In this document: positions 22,451 to 32,619 of the stretch, piece by piece
Numbering within the stretch: the stretch's first letter is position 1
Layout of the letters: the number at the start of each line of letters is the position of its first letter
Origin: Sparassis latifolia
Lineage: Eukaryota > Basidiomycota > Agaricomycetes > Polyporales > Sparassidaceae
Assembly: GCA_018466975.1 (NCBI GenBank)
Contig: CM031555.1
Location: forward strand, 434,001-498,000
Length of the DNA stretch: 64,000 nt
Reading direction: 5' to 3'
The notes under the pieces: model-generated
The model's input: only the letters and a program-made list of their open reading frames with translations
What the model was told of the DNA's origin: nothing
The model's database searches: none
Made by a program: the position numbers and the translations under genes

Positions 22451-22883
22451 ATGAGCACTGCGACGCCCAGCATCGAGATCTTTGGAACCAACCCATACGA
22501 AGGACACCCGAACCTTTCGGAAACCGAGGCCGAGGTCCTATGGCAGTACGCGAAGCTCTCGCAGAACATTAAAGAGGTCGGCTGTCGTGCATTTCTGTCT
22601 CATCTTGCACTGACTGCAGGTTGCTGCAGTAGCTCATAGCAGAAACGCGCAGATTGAGTGAAGCTCCTGACGAAACGCTGCTGAAGCGATTACGGGCATT
22701 GGAGGTAAAGATGGGGCTGGTATTGACTTTGGTGCGTATAACAGTGCTCGAATGCAGGCGTTCGTTCAAGAAAATGTTCTGTTCCAGTTCAAGGCATCTG
22801 TTTGGGCTGTGATCAACGAGCAGCCCGTCGGGGACGACTCAGGAGCGTACACAGATACCACCGCAGACCACAGCAGCTTGTGA
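22451..22883 (+). CDS. dad3: DASH/Dam1 complex subunit Dad3
   Basis: A small kinetochore protein of the fungal DASH ring, which couples chromosomes to spindle microtubules. The first exon contains FGTNPYEGHPNLSETEAEVL, followed by WQYAKLSQNIKEV, the Dad3 signature. The later part reads ETRRLSEAPDETLLKRLRAL, KMGLVLTL and, after an intron (about 22732-22788), FKASVWAVINEQP. The stop is at 22881-22883. The first intron is not of the simplest form: the frame works if the donor is GTCGTG (about 22588) and the acceptor lies just before CAGAAACGCG, giving GSETRRL. Length is about 100 residues, as usual. Confidence 0.9.
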
Positions 22884-22971
22884 TCAGGTAATGCAGAAGT
22901 TTACTGCCTTGCTAGGCTTGTATTACACTCGATAGGCTTACTATTGTACACGACGCGATGTATCCATACCT

Positions 22972-24460
22972 CTACTTCAACTGCAATGCGCCCAGGCGAC
23001 CAGTAATTCCACCCGCCCCAATAGGCAAAACCGCATTCACGTCCCACACGACTAGCTTTCCGTCAACACCAGAGGTGCTCACCTTAGTAACGTTTCCCGG
23101 GATACCGTCGTACGGGCGCACGCTGGTAATCGTATTTTGGTGCACGGTGAACAGCTCCGACTCCGTAGATGAGGACGCGGTCGGAGACCCAGGAACGTTC
23201 GAGATACCGCGCGTGTCGGCGTTTCGGAAGGTGTTGAAGGCCGCACTATTAAGGCGCCCGACAGGGGACGCGCCGCCGAAGCCAGATCGTCCGCCACCCG
23301 ACGATTTACTGGCGTTCGGATCGTCAAGAGTACCGGCCAGCTCCCATCCACCATTGCTGCCGGAGAACACCAGCGGCTGGCAGTCGTGCCCGGCAGCGAC
23401 AAGTGAGTTCTCAGTCGTCCAGGCCAGCGTGACCAGTGGCAAGCCGGTCAACTTGATGGTATAGATTGCTGGTCCCCCGGGATAGACGATACTGACAGAG
23501 CTATCGTGACCTACCAAAATATGCATCACAATCACGGTCTGCCATTGGGGCACATACACTTACTAGTAAAGGCAAGAACATCTCCGGAGGAGGAGAATGC
23601 AACATCGTGAACCCAACCGCCTGTTGGGCTGGTGTACTCTCCGCAGATAGTGTTGAATGGCAGTTTGTCTCCCCAGACGGTGGGCGCAGGTCTGCGAAGA
23701 TTGTCACTCTAACATCCTTCTTTTGGACACAAGATACCAGCCTTTTATCCACATCCTTTATGTAGGCTGAGAGGACGCGTGCCTTCATGTCCGCACTCCC
23801 AGCAGCGAGGAGAACATTGTTGGGATGCCAATCCACGGAGAGGACAGTAGACCTGATGGGCTTCTTGAGCAGTCTCGACACCCACCAGTCGCCCTCAGGG
23901 TCAAACGAACAAATGGCAATCGCACTGGGACACGTCATTAATTGTTGAGAAACATATATTCAACTACTCAACATACCGAGCACCGCTTGCAACGGCGAAC
24001 TTGTCCTCGTTCGGGCTCCATCTGACATAGGTCGCAGCTCTGTTAATTCGGAGCAGCACCAACGTCGGCTTCCAGATCATCTTGCCCGTCTGTGGATCCG
24101 GACTCTGCTGCCAGACGTATGCATTCCGGTCTTGCGCAGAAGTGACGATACGATTTGACCTCGGGGCCCAGTCGATGCCGGTGATGAGTTTGTCGTGCTG
24201 CATTACCAGTAATCAGGACACACTCAGTGCAGTGCACGCACTTAGCGCACCTCTGAAAGTGTCTCGGTGGGCTTCCAATCCTGCCTCTCGCGGGAGAATA
24301 TCTGCACATCATTGGAGTTCAAACTCACAGCGACCTCTACCAGATCTTGTCAGTTTTACGAAGTGGGTCCAGACATGTTGTTCTCACGGGATCGGTCTGC
24401 GTTGAACGAGTGCGAGGTAATTGCGGTTTGCCCAAGTGAATACACTTCAGGAGGAGCCAT
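22972..24460 (-). CDS. Arp2/3 complex subunit 1 (ARPC1, WD40 protein)
   Basis: The WD40 beta-propeller subunit of the Arp2/3 complex, which nucleates branched actin. Starts at 24460 with [19 protein letters not shown]. Successive blades read [78 protein letters not shown], and the C-terminal THQN-type blade ends [14 protein letters not shown]. Five or so introns interrupt it. One junction, after KDVDKR (about 23755), does not fit GT-AG: the frame needs the next exon to start ACCTGCG at about 23692, which would imply a GC-AG intron or a one-base error. Between blades lies the usual Ser/Gly-rich insert ([13 protein letters not shown]). The stop is at 22972-22974. It is convergent with dad3, 88 bases apart. 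Confidence 0.94.
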
Positions 24461-27400
24461 GGCCTATTATTTGTAATGCAGAGGACTCTAGCAGTCTACA
24501 ACTGCACTTGGGATGCAACGTGGATATGCTGTCGTTAACGGCTGTAGCGACCAAGCAGCGACTGCGAGTAGCGCAGGTAATTCAGTTCGGATCGGTTCGC
24601 TTCGTGTCACAGCCCCATCCGTCACGCTTCGTTTCGCATGTTCGGATATAGTACTGTTCGGATTCATTCATGTTCAATTAGCCCATCATACATAGAACAC
24701 AGTCACGATAGAGGTAGGTTCAACCCAGGATGCGTCGGCTGAGATCTGTGACCTTTGACAGGGAGAGAAGAATGTATTTCTCTTTCCGGCTGTGGCACCT
24801 TTACAACACGTGGACAGTGCAGACCAAGAGCAGTCCCCAAGTGCGTATGACAATACCTCTGCTTGTATGGCTCACCGGTGCATTTCGAAAGTAGAGTTAG
24901 CTCCCTGTAAGTTGGATGACCCCAAGCCAAATTTTTACACCTCGAATCATGGCCATGGTTGGGCTGCAATCCACGGCCGGGTCATTTGCGGTGCCTCCTG
25001 GCCCTGCCAGGCGCTGAATGTAACTCGGAAACCAATCTCATGACTCGCCTATTCCATGCATGAAGACCTTTGCGGATGGGATGCTACCTCGATAAGGGTC
25101 TCCACAGTCACTCAAGCTTAACAGCTACTACCTCATGGATGCGTAAGGCCGGGAACGCTCTAGTTAGGTTCTGCCACTTGCATGTTCCTTCGCGCTCCGG
25201 AACTCATCAGCTTCTTCTCGGCCACGCTGTAGGAGAGTTCCGAAGCAATCAGCCGTCGATGACGTCGCATTCAATTAAGTTCAGAGGCTAAGCAATCTCG
25301 TCTTCAATTCATTATATCGCACGCCACTCGCCCACCGGAACCCCAGGCCAGTATATCCACCACTCATTTGTCCTGTAGCAAAAGCTCGATACCAATGTTG
25401 GCGCTCCCGACGCCGCTCACCAACGCCACACATTCCGTATCTGCATGACATATGTTCTCGGAGCGCTGCTATTGCACCACTTGTCTTATTGTCTTGTTCG
25501 CAATTCATCCGCTGCGGCTCTGTCCGCCGTTCCGGAGATCTCTTGCCTCATATGTCTTGCACGACTGTTCTCTTCCATACCATCATTCCACACGTGTAGT
25601 ATTACATGCAAATTGGTGTGTCTTGTTCTGTGTTTCCGTGTGCCTGCTGATGATACCATGGGTTCAGGAAACCGTGAGTAGCGGGAATAATAGTCCTCAT
25701 GTTCCACGTCATGTTGCATTATCTGCACGGCTCTGCTCTAGTATGCGCACAGCCCCGATGACCCACCGGCGCCCACAATCGCTTGTGCACTCTTCTCGTA
25801 TTTTTCATATTAGTAAGCATTTTGTCGCCCGCCCGCACTGCTGAACGCCTGGACATTTCTGGCGCACAACGTCTTCCGCCTTTACATCACTATCACCATC
25901 TCGCCTTTCAGAATTACGCTTCTGCGCCTGCCGTTGGCAGGATTCGTACCTAGCAGCGGCGTATCGTTTGGCACACTACTGGCGCTCTCAGGGTGAAGGT
26001 GAGTGCACATGCCCGTGGTTGATGATACCATCAGTGATAATGCGCCTCGCCACGGTCTTGTTAACCTGTCATGTTCACTGTTTAAGATTCCATGGTATGT
26101 TTTGCCCGGTCTCGTGCGCGCCTGGTCTGCGTCTGAAGGACTGATTTCTCTCCAAGATTATCAGACTCCCATCTGTAACACGTTTCCATCACTCTCACCG
26201 CCCCTGGCCGCTCTGCCTTGTCCCTTCACAATACTTGTCATCTAAGATACCTATTTCGGCGTTCGCCGACGACATAACCTCGGGAGTAGCCCTCTGGTCG
26301 GTATGAACTTGCCATATGTCTCTGGCTCCCGTGATTTGCAGTGCAATTTCATCGAGCTATCTTCGGCTCTGGTGTACTCGGAATACGGATATTCTACGGG
26401 TCAGTGGTCCGAGAAGACAAGATGTTCGCCCTCCAAGATAGGTTGCTGGGAGTCGCCATCTCCATCGTGTTCCATCCACTGCCATCTCTGTCCTATAGCT
26501 GGACCCATGTCTATCTCTGGGGCGCTGGCCCGTTACCTATCAAACAGACTCATCCATTTCTAGGCAGGACATCACGCGCCACAGGGTTCGAGTGTCCTGC
26601 GATTACGCTATGTCACTGTATGTAGGTAGGTAGGTAGGTTACCGGCATTGGTATGTGATCCGTCCATGGGCTCGCGCTTATAGGTTCCAGCGCTCCATGG
26701 GCGCTTCATGAAGCATCTCTCTCGGTTGATAGAGGCTTCCAAAGTCCGTGAGACAATGAATTAGGTCCGTGAGCGTTTCGAGACCATTACAGCGCTTTGC
26801 AAACTCGCGGATTTTTTTCCGCTATTTGGTCCGTGCAAACAAACCCATATCGAGAAGGTGGGGAGTTTGCCAGCCACCCGCGGCATTCAGGGCTCTCCTC
26901 GGCATTTGTCGTTTGGACTCCGCAACACTTTTCAGCCCGTCCCAGGGCCTCTGAACAGTATCATATGTGGCCTACTCATTTTTCTTATGAGGTTTTTGCA
27001 CGACAAACGGTACTTTTGTTGCGAACTCTTGAGTGGGCAAGGGTCCCGGCCTCGACCTGCCTCCTTCCGTTTATGGCTGTGTTTGCGCCAGCCAAATACT
27101 GCGATTTTTTCCCGCGAGTTTCACGCAATTATGCAAAGCGCTGTAATTGCCTCGAAAACATCTCACGGATATATTCCATCTCGTCTGCATATAGAAAGAG
27201 AGGCTATAGGGGGCCAGTACTTCCTGTCATCAGTGCTTCATCGTGGAATGCAAAGAACCGCAGGTTCGGCTGTTCATTTTAAGGACCACCTGCAACATGA
27301 CAGCGAGCGGTGCGAGGTCCATGCCATCGCAGTAAGTGCGTTCCAGACGGTCTTGCAAGCGAGTCACGATCCATCTGTGGACCGCTGTAGACTCGTGTTT

Positions 27401-28422
27401 CTAGCACGCTGGCTGTTACGTCCCGCCGAAATGTGACTGATTGAGGCGGTCAAAGACAAGGCACAAAGATGATGGATGGTAACATGAGTGAGAAGTGGAA
27501 ATTTCATGTTCTCGGACGGAAAGAGCGATCTACGAAGAATCATGCCGAGGCCACGAGGCTCTCAAACTGGGCAAGGAGAACAATAAGACAGATCGGACAC
27601 GTCGCGGTCGCAGAGGACGCACGCACAGAATTCGATTCCCCCTCTCGACCGCTTACGACCGGGCGGTGTTGTGTTACCGTTTGCAGTTACCGTAGTACCC
27701 TCGTCGCCTTGTCGGCCGTCACTGGACTCGGTTACTTTGAGTAACGTCCGAATCCTCCCTCTATCTGAGTCTCTCTATCTCGCGTGCTGGGAACCGCTAT
27801 ATCTTTCGTCTTTCTCTCGCACCTTCAGTACTCATTCTTTCGCTTTCTCCTCTACGTCATTTGACCAGTTCAGAAATTGTTGATCTTCAATATTTACCTC
27901 TTGCCATATTCTCCGAGCTTCACAATTGTCCTAGGATTCCTGTTAGCCTGCCTCACCCCCGGAACGAGGCTGCTATATTAGTTGCAGGCGTCTGGACGTT
28001 CGCATGAACACACCGTTCAAACACAAAAACAACAATTACACTATGTCTCCGGAAGACAATAGTCGCGCGCCGAACCCTAAAAGCCTGCATCGGTTTCCCC
28101 TCCATTGCCAGAGCTCCCGGTTTGGCCGTCCTACGCCACAGTCCTCTCTGGTCTCTTCCGTTTATTCTCTTCGCCCGCCCCGCCGGACAATGCACACGTT
28201 TACCTTTGTTCCCCGCCCTTTTCCGCCTCCCGCCTCGCCGACGTTCCCCTTGAGTATATCATTGACCAGCTCCGCCGTCTCGCTCCTCATTATTGGAGCA
28301 AACCTGAAACTTCGGATTGTACCATTCGTCAGCATCTCAGTGTTTTTTTGTTGCGGATCACTTCTGACTTCCGCCTTCACATTTCAGTTGTTCCACTGGA
28401 TAGCTCCTGTGGTCGTTCGATC
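24461..28422. other. Gene-poor region upstream of the Clp1-like gene
   Basis: Nearly 4 kb with no gene that I can support. Frames such as 25452-25844 and 26858-27436 (plus strand) show no motif and no codon pattern that I trust. A foldback element lies at about 26764-27172 (listed separately) and a short TAGG run near 26622-26640. From about 27700 the sequence becomes rich in C and T, as expected for the promoter and leader of the downstream gene. Confidence 0.45.
26764..27172. mobile_element. Imperfect long inverted repeat, possible foldback/MITE element
   Basis: The two ends are reverse complements of each other. The left arm carries, in order, TCCGTGAG, GTTTCGAG, ATTACAGCGCTTTGCA, AAACTCGCGG and TATTTGG. 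The right arm carries the complements in reverse order: CCGCGAGTTT at 27112, TGCAAAGCGCTGTAAT at 27131, CTCGAAAAC and CTCACGGA. The arms match over 60 bases or more with small indels, and the likeness fades toward the middle at about 26967. There is no coding capacity of note. I did not identify a clear target-site duplication. It could be a MITE-like remnant or an inverted duplication of host DNA. Confidence 0.55.
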
Positions 28423-29316
28423 ATGACCGACACAGTTCCGGGATCGTCTGTCTTTACATTAGCGGAAACACTATCTCAATCTAATGCACTCGACATCTCA
28501 GAGGTGTCAATCCCCGTTCGCATGGTCATGAAGGTGCGCAATACCTCGTACTATTTCGCGAAAGTTACTGACTCAATTCTGCAGTTACACATGGATTATC
28601 TTTCAGCCCATTCCGCGCTACTCAGAGGCCTACTCAGTGGTGCTTCGCCCTTCGACCTGATTGACAGCGCACCAACCCCTCCGATTGCCTCACACTCTTC
28701 CAGACACAGTCCCACTGGTTCCTCTCGATCAAATCGCTCTTCAATGTCTGTACCGCTTGTCCCCTCTCTGCTGCCCTCGCTCCCTACACGGCCCACGATA
28801 TTCCTACCGGTTCCCGACCCACCGTCCCTACGCCTACTCGTGCATTATATCTATTTCGGTTGCACATCTTTCATCGAGGACGCACTAGACCGTGGGGTTC
28901 TCAGTTGGGAAGGCCTTGCCCGCAACGTCGAGTATCTCGGCATGGGCCCTGAGATCAAAGTGTTCCTTGGGCAGTGGTATGGGCGCTGGCGTCACGGTCA
29001 TACCGCATGCGCTCAGGGTGATGACTACAACAGCAGCGACTCGGACAGTGACAGCGATTCTAGCGCCGAAGGCGATGACGACATGGACTCCACTGCGGGA
29101 GATGAGTCTATCGCGACGTCTGTGACCCTCACTGACCACGAAGACATTTACTACGCCGCGAAGGAATACGAAAGGCCCGAGGAGCCACCTCGAGGACGCA
29201 GAACTGCAAGGCGCTGCTTGGGACACTCTACGTCCGACCCCGAGTTCACCCGCCTTTCCCGTCTTAGCGATATCGACGCTCGCCGTCCGCCCGTCCCGCG
29301 CGGACGCAGCAAGTAA
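28423..29316 (+). CDS. Clp1-like protein (BTB-like fold, basidiomycete developmental family)
   Basis: A protein of about 297 residues resembling the clampless1 (Clp1) family, which in Coprinopsis and Ustilago is needed for clamp formation and dikaryon growth. Visible features: YYFAKVTDSILQLHMDYLSA followed by HSALLRGLL, as in BTB/POZ-like proteins; a Ser-rich loop (SHSSRHSPTGSSRSNRSS); then IFLPVPDPPSLRLLVHYIYF and GVLSWEGLARNVEYLGMGPE, which is the part that suggests Clp1. The tail is acidic (SDSDSDSDSSAEGDDD) and ends in basic residues. There are no introns. I prefer the ATG at 28423 (ATC ATG ACC). The frame is open further upstream to 28105, but that part looks like a leader. Family assignment is from memory of the pattern and is moderate. 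Confidence 0.65.
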   Translation: MTDTVPGSSVFTLAETLSQSNALDISEVSIPVRMVMKVRNTSYYFAKVTDSILQLHMDYLSAHSALLRGLLSGASPFDLIDSAPTPPIASHSSRHSPTGSSRSNRSSMSVPLVPSLLPSLPTRPTIFLPVPDPPSLRLLVHYIYFGCTSFIEDALDRGVLSWEGLARNVEYLGMGPEIKVFLGQWYGRWRHGHTACAQGDDYNSSDSDSDSDSSAEGDDDMDSTAGDESIATSVTLTDHEDIYYAAKEYERPEEPPRGRRTARRCLGHSTSDPEFTRLSRLSDIDARRPPVPRGRSK

Positions 29317-30774
29317 TCCTGCGCTCTTGACCTCCGAAGATCTTCCTTTATTTCGACTTCTATTTTGCCTGTCAGGCGAACATTGTGCGCAATCTGTGCT
29401 GATTCCGGATGCTATCTTCGCTTTCGTATAATATTATTCTAATTGTTATCTGCAACACACCCAACCACTCGTGGGTACTTTCTCGAGCTTCGCTGTAACC
29501 TGCTGGCTGATGCGTTCTACCTTAGGACCTTCTCTACTTGCTGTTGTTCCGTTGCTTTCGTCGCATTTGAACACTGCTAGCCGACCTGAACAGGACAGCG
29601 ACGCTCCTTTCCCTCGGGCAGTAGCCCGATTCCCTCCTTCTCATCCCCCGTTCAACCGTACATCATCCTTTAAATCGAACAGGGCGTCGTTGCAGTCATA
29701 TGCTGCAACTGGATCCTGGCAATACGTCACATGTACTACGTTACGTGTACCTCTAGTAAGTAGCAATTGTTTTTGTGGGAGCGTGGTATGACTAGCAGAG
29801 AAAGAAGCTTATCCTCACAGTACTCGCCGGTAGCTACTAATGGCGCCGTCGGTACTGTGCATGTACTACCATACGTGGGAAGCATTATCACTTCTGTGTG
29901 CCTATAGAAGCATCATTGACAATAGAACAAATACAGAAGGTCAGTGACCGTAAAATGTGCGCAGTCTCGCATCACCAGCACCTGAGTGCACTCGGCGGGA
30001 AATATTTCAAGGACCCATTTAACGCAGATGATAAGAAAGGAAAGCGTGTTACGAAATTGGTCACTGCCACAGTGTGCAATATGGCCGGGCGTCGTTACCG
30101 TTGCAACGAAGCCACGAGAAGAAGGCGTAGGAGCTCCGCGACGATCATCCGCTAGACCTCTCTTATTGTCCATCTGGGAGTGCCGTCGTGTCTGGCAATG
30201 CGCAAAGGCCTTGCATCAGAAGAAAACTCCAAGCGATCCTCTATTTCCTCAACGAGACTGTCGGTAATTATACTCACTTGTCGCGCGTGGGGCATTGCGC
30301 TCAAGTTGACATCCCTGTGTGTCTCTAGATCTTCCCGCGTCCCCTGGTGAGCGGAGCGATCTTTTCACTGGCATCTAATAGTTACAGCGAACAAAAGGTT
30401 CGGGCCGCAGCAGCTACCTATGGCGAGAGGCTAGACACATCATCAGCTTGCGAGCGCGATATTGACAATCAGTCTTGGACAGACTAGCCTACGCACAGAA
30501 CACATGGTGTAGCCTTGCGTCGAAGTTGTTATCGATGGGAAAAGGCACATTGCTGTGCAGATATCCCTTCATAAGTCTTGCGTCATGGTGATGGTGACTT
30601 GTGGTCGATACAAGAAATCCAAACCTTGGGTGAGGACCAATCCACCGGGCGGTCACAGTTGTTAAAGCATTGGTGGACATGTGACCCCCGTCGAATTTTG
30701 GGAAGTACGGAGCCTAAGCAGGTCATATTAACAATGCAAAAGGGTGACGCCTGACAAAAGACGTACCTCCCCTG
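29317..30774. other. Gene-free stretch after the Clp1-like gene
   Basis: No gene is supported. The first few hundred bases are probably the 3' untranslated region of the Clp1-like gene. A short phrase, CATGTACTAC followed by TACGTG, occurs twice (about 29727 and 29859). Confidence 0.35.
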
Positions 30775-31500
30775 CCTCTCGGAGATCGGAGGGTAGTTCA
30801 CTCTGCTGCGAAGCCGTGGGTGTCTGCGAATCTCGAAACCCCTCCTGTTACCGCTGTTTTCACGAACGAGGAAGGCGCCAGAACGTTCAAGAGGATTCTT
30901 CTTCAGCATCCTTGTGACAAGGTCCTTAATGTGTGTGCTAGTAACTGGATTTTCTAGCCAACATAATTCTCCTGTGTTGATTTTTTGCCCTGAGATTGAT
31001 CCTACTCATCCCATCCCACAGTTTGCAATAAGAAGCTGAGCGTGGTGTTAGGTCGCAGCCACCAACAGCCGTATCAGTGCCTTCGTTAATATCTTCTAAA
31101 GCGTCACTCTCCCCGCCAACCAAATGATCTTTCTTGGACTAATCGGATGTGGGTTGAATTTTTCGACAGGCTCAGGCACTCTGTATGGCCATGTGCCAAC
31201 GTGAGCTCCAAAGATATCAGCATGGTCAGTACTATCATGGAGGGCACTACCAGGTTCAGCCAAGCTTAGTCGCCGTCTGCACCGACTAGCAGGTTTTCTA
31301 GATTGATATGGCCGTCATGCGAATGCAGGAATTCCTCTGCGATTGTGATGTTCGCAAAACGAACCTGCCCATCCGAGTCGGTGAGACGCGTCTCTTCGTC
31401 TATCACATTTTGCAGCGAGCCACATAGTACTAGTTCAAGCAAATAGAGATTGTGTTCGTCCGCAGACGAGGATTCCAGGGCAATTCTGTGCGAAACTGCC
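30775..31500 (-). pseudogene. Relic of a protein kinase gene
   Basis: Pieces of a Ser/Thr protein kinase domain occur in the right order on the minus strand. Reading downward: DEHNLYLLELVLCGSLQNVI (hinge) near 31470; EEFLHSHDGHINLENLLVG near 31320, where the expected HRD is no longer present; a stop codon TAA at 31266-31268; ADIFGAHVGTWPYRVPE near 31190 in place of DFG...GTxPYxAPE; and IKDLVTRMLKKNPLERSG then RRHP near 30920-30820. The ATP-binding glycine loop and lysine are not seen. The pieces lie in different frames with stops between them. The style (C-lobe KNPLER) resembles AGC or related kinases of fungi. I regard this as dead. Confidence 0.7.
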
Positions 31501-32619
31501 TCTCAGGATTTTGGCCGGTGTCCCTTGGAGATGCATCGTGATCATTCTTCAGTGAGACAGAACAGGAAGAAGTGACCTGGCGTAAGACATACTCTGCTGT
31601 TACTCAGCTGTGCCATTTTCTTGCATCTCATGTTTATGGCACAGTAAGTGGCAGGACGTTCCAATGGGTGAGGTAACCTAATATATTTGGCGAGTCTAAC
31701 CAAAAGCATTGTCCCATTAACTCCACAACCTGAGGAAATAAGCCAAAACAGTGCACTGGCACGCCAATGAACCTAGTGCTCGTATGTATTCCAACTCTTT
31801 GGACATGGACCGCACCCTTTGGACGGGCGTACGGAGTCGATCTCGGTTTGCGATATGCACCGCAGCCTGGTTCACGAGCCCGGTAGCTTTCAAACACATT
31901 TTGTAGTGGGTTCTAACTGTGAATTTGACGTTCTGTCTCTGTAATTTACACAGCTGGAATGTTAGACATTCCTACGGCGACAATCAGATTCTATCTCACG
32001 TTGTCGCTCGAGACGTTCTGAGAATACGCAGACAGAGTCCAGCAATGGGTTTGGTTCCTTGCGTGCAGATATGACATCCACTACAGTCGTTCCTGTCTCT
32101 ACGAGGAGCATCACTGAGGGACAAGAATCACTGGGATCGTTTTAGCACATACACCGTCGCAAACTTGAAATTATTCTTCTTTTGGCGCTACACTCGATCC
32201 CTCGGCAAGTCCCCCTAGTGGTGCTCGGGCGGCTCGCCACCACCATTATCCGAGCTCTACGCCATGGTTCCGTAAACAACCCAAGTTGTTCATTAGCCCA
32301 CACAATACACTGAAGGCTTCTACATACACACGTCTATTATCACACTACAAGAGAATAAATTGAGTCTAACAACTGCCGAACATAATGTCTAATTGTCTGG
32401 CAACGCACACCGGTGTGCGGAAAGGTTGTAGTCTACGATGAAAAAGGTCAGGATTCACGAACCAGAAAGACTAGATTCAAGAAGAATTGGCATACCGTCA
32501 CCCCACTACTCAGGAAAGGTATACGCATTCCCTGATGCTCCGAAGACAGCCTATGTATGAAGTTCATGATGAGCATCTGGCAATGTCTAATAGAGAGACC
32601 GGACGCACAAAGTTTAAGA
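31501..32619. other. Gene-free stretch between two relics
   Basis: I see no supported gene. It may contain the decayed N-terminus of the kinase relic, but no motif could be identified. Confidence 0.3.

Noticed and set aside
26341..26625. Plus-strand frame with hydrophobic words in the gene desert
   Set aside because: No family, no extension on either side, and no codon pattern that separates it from noise.
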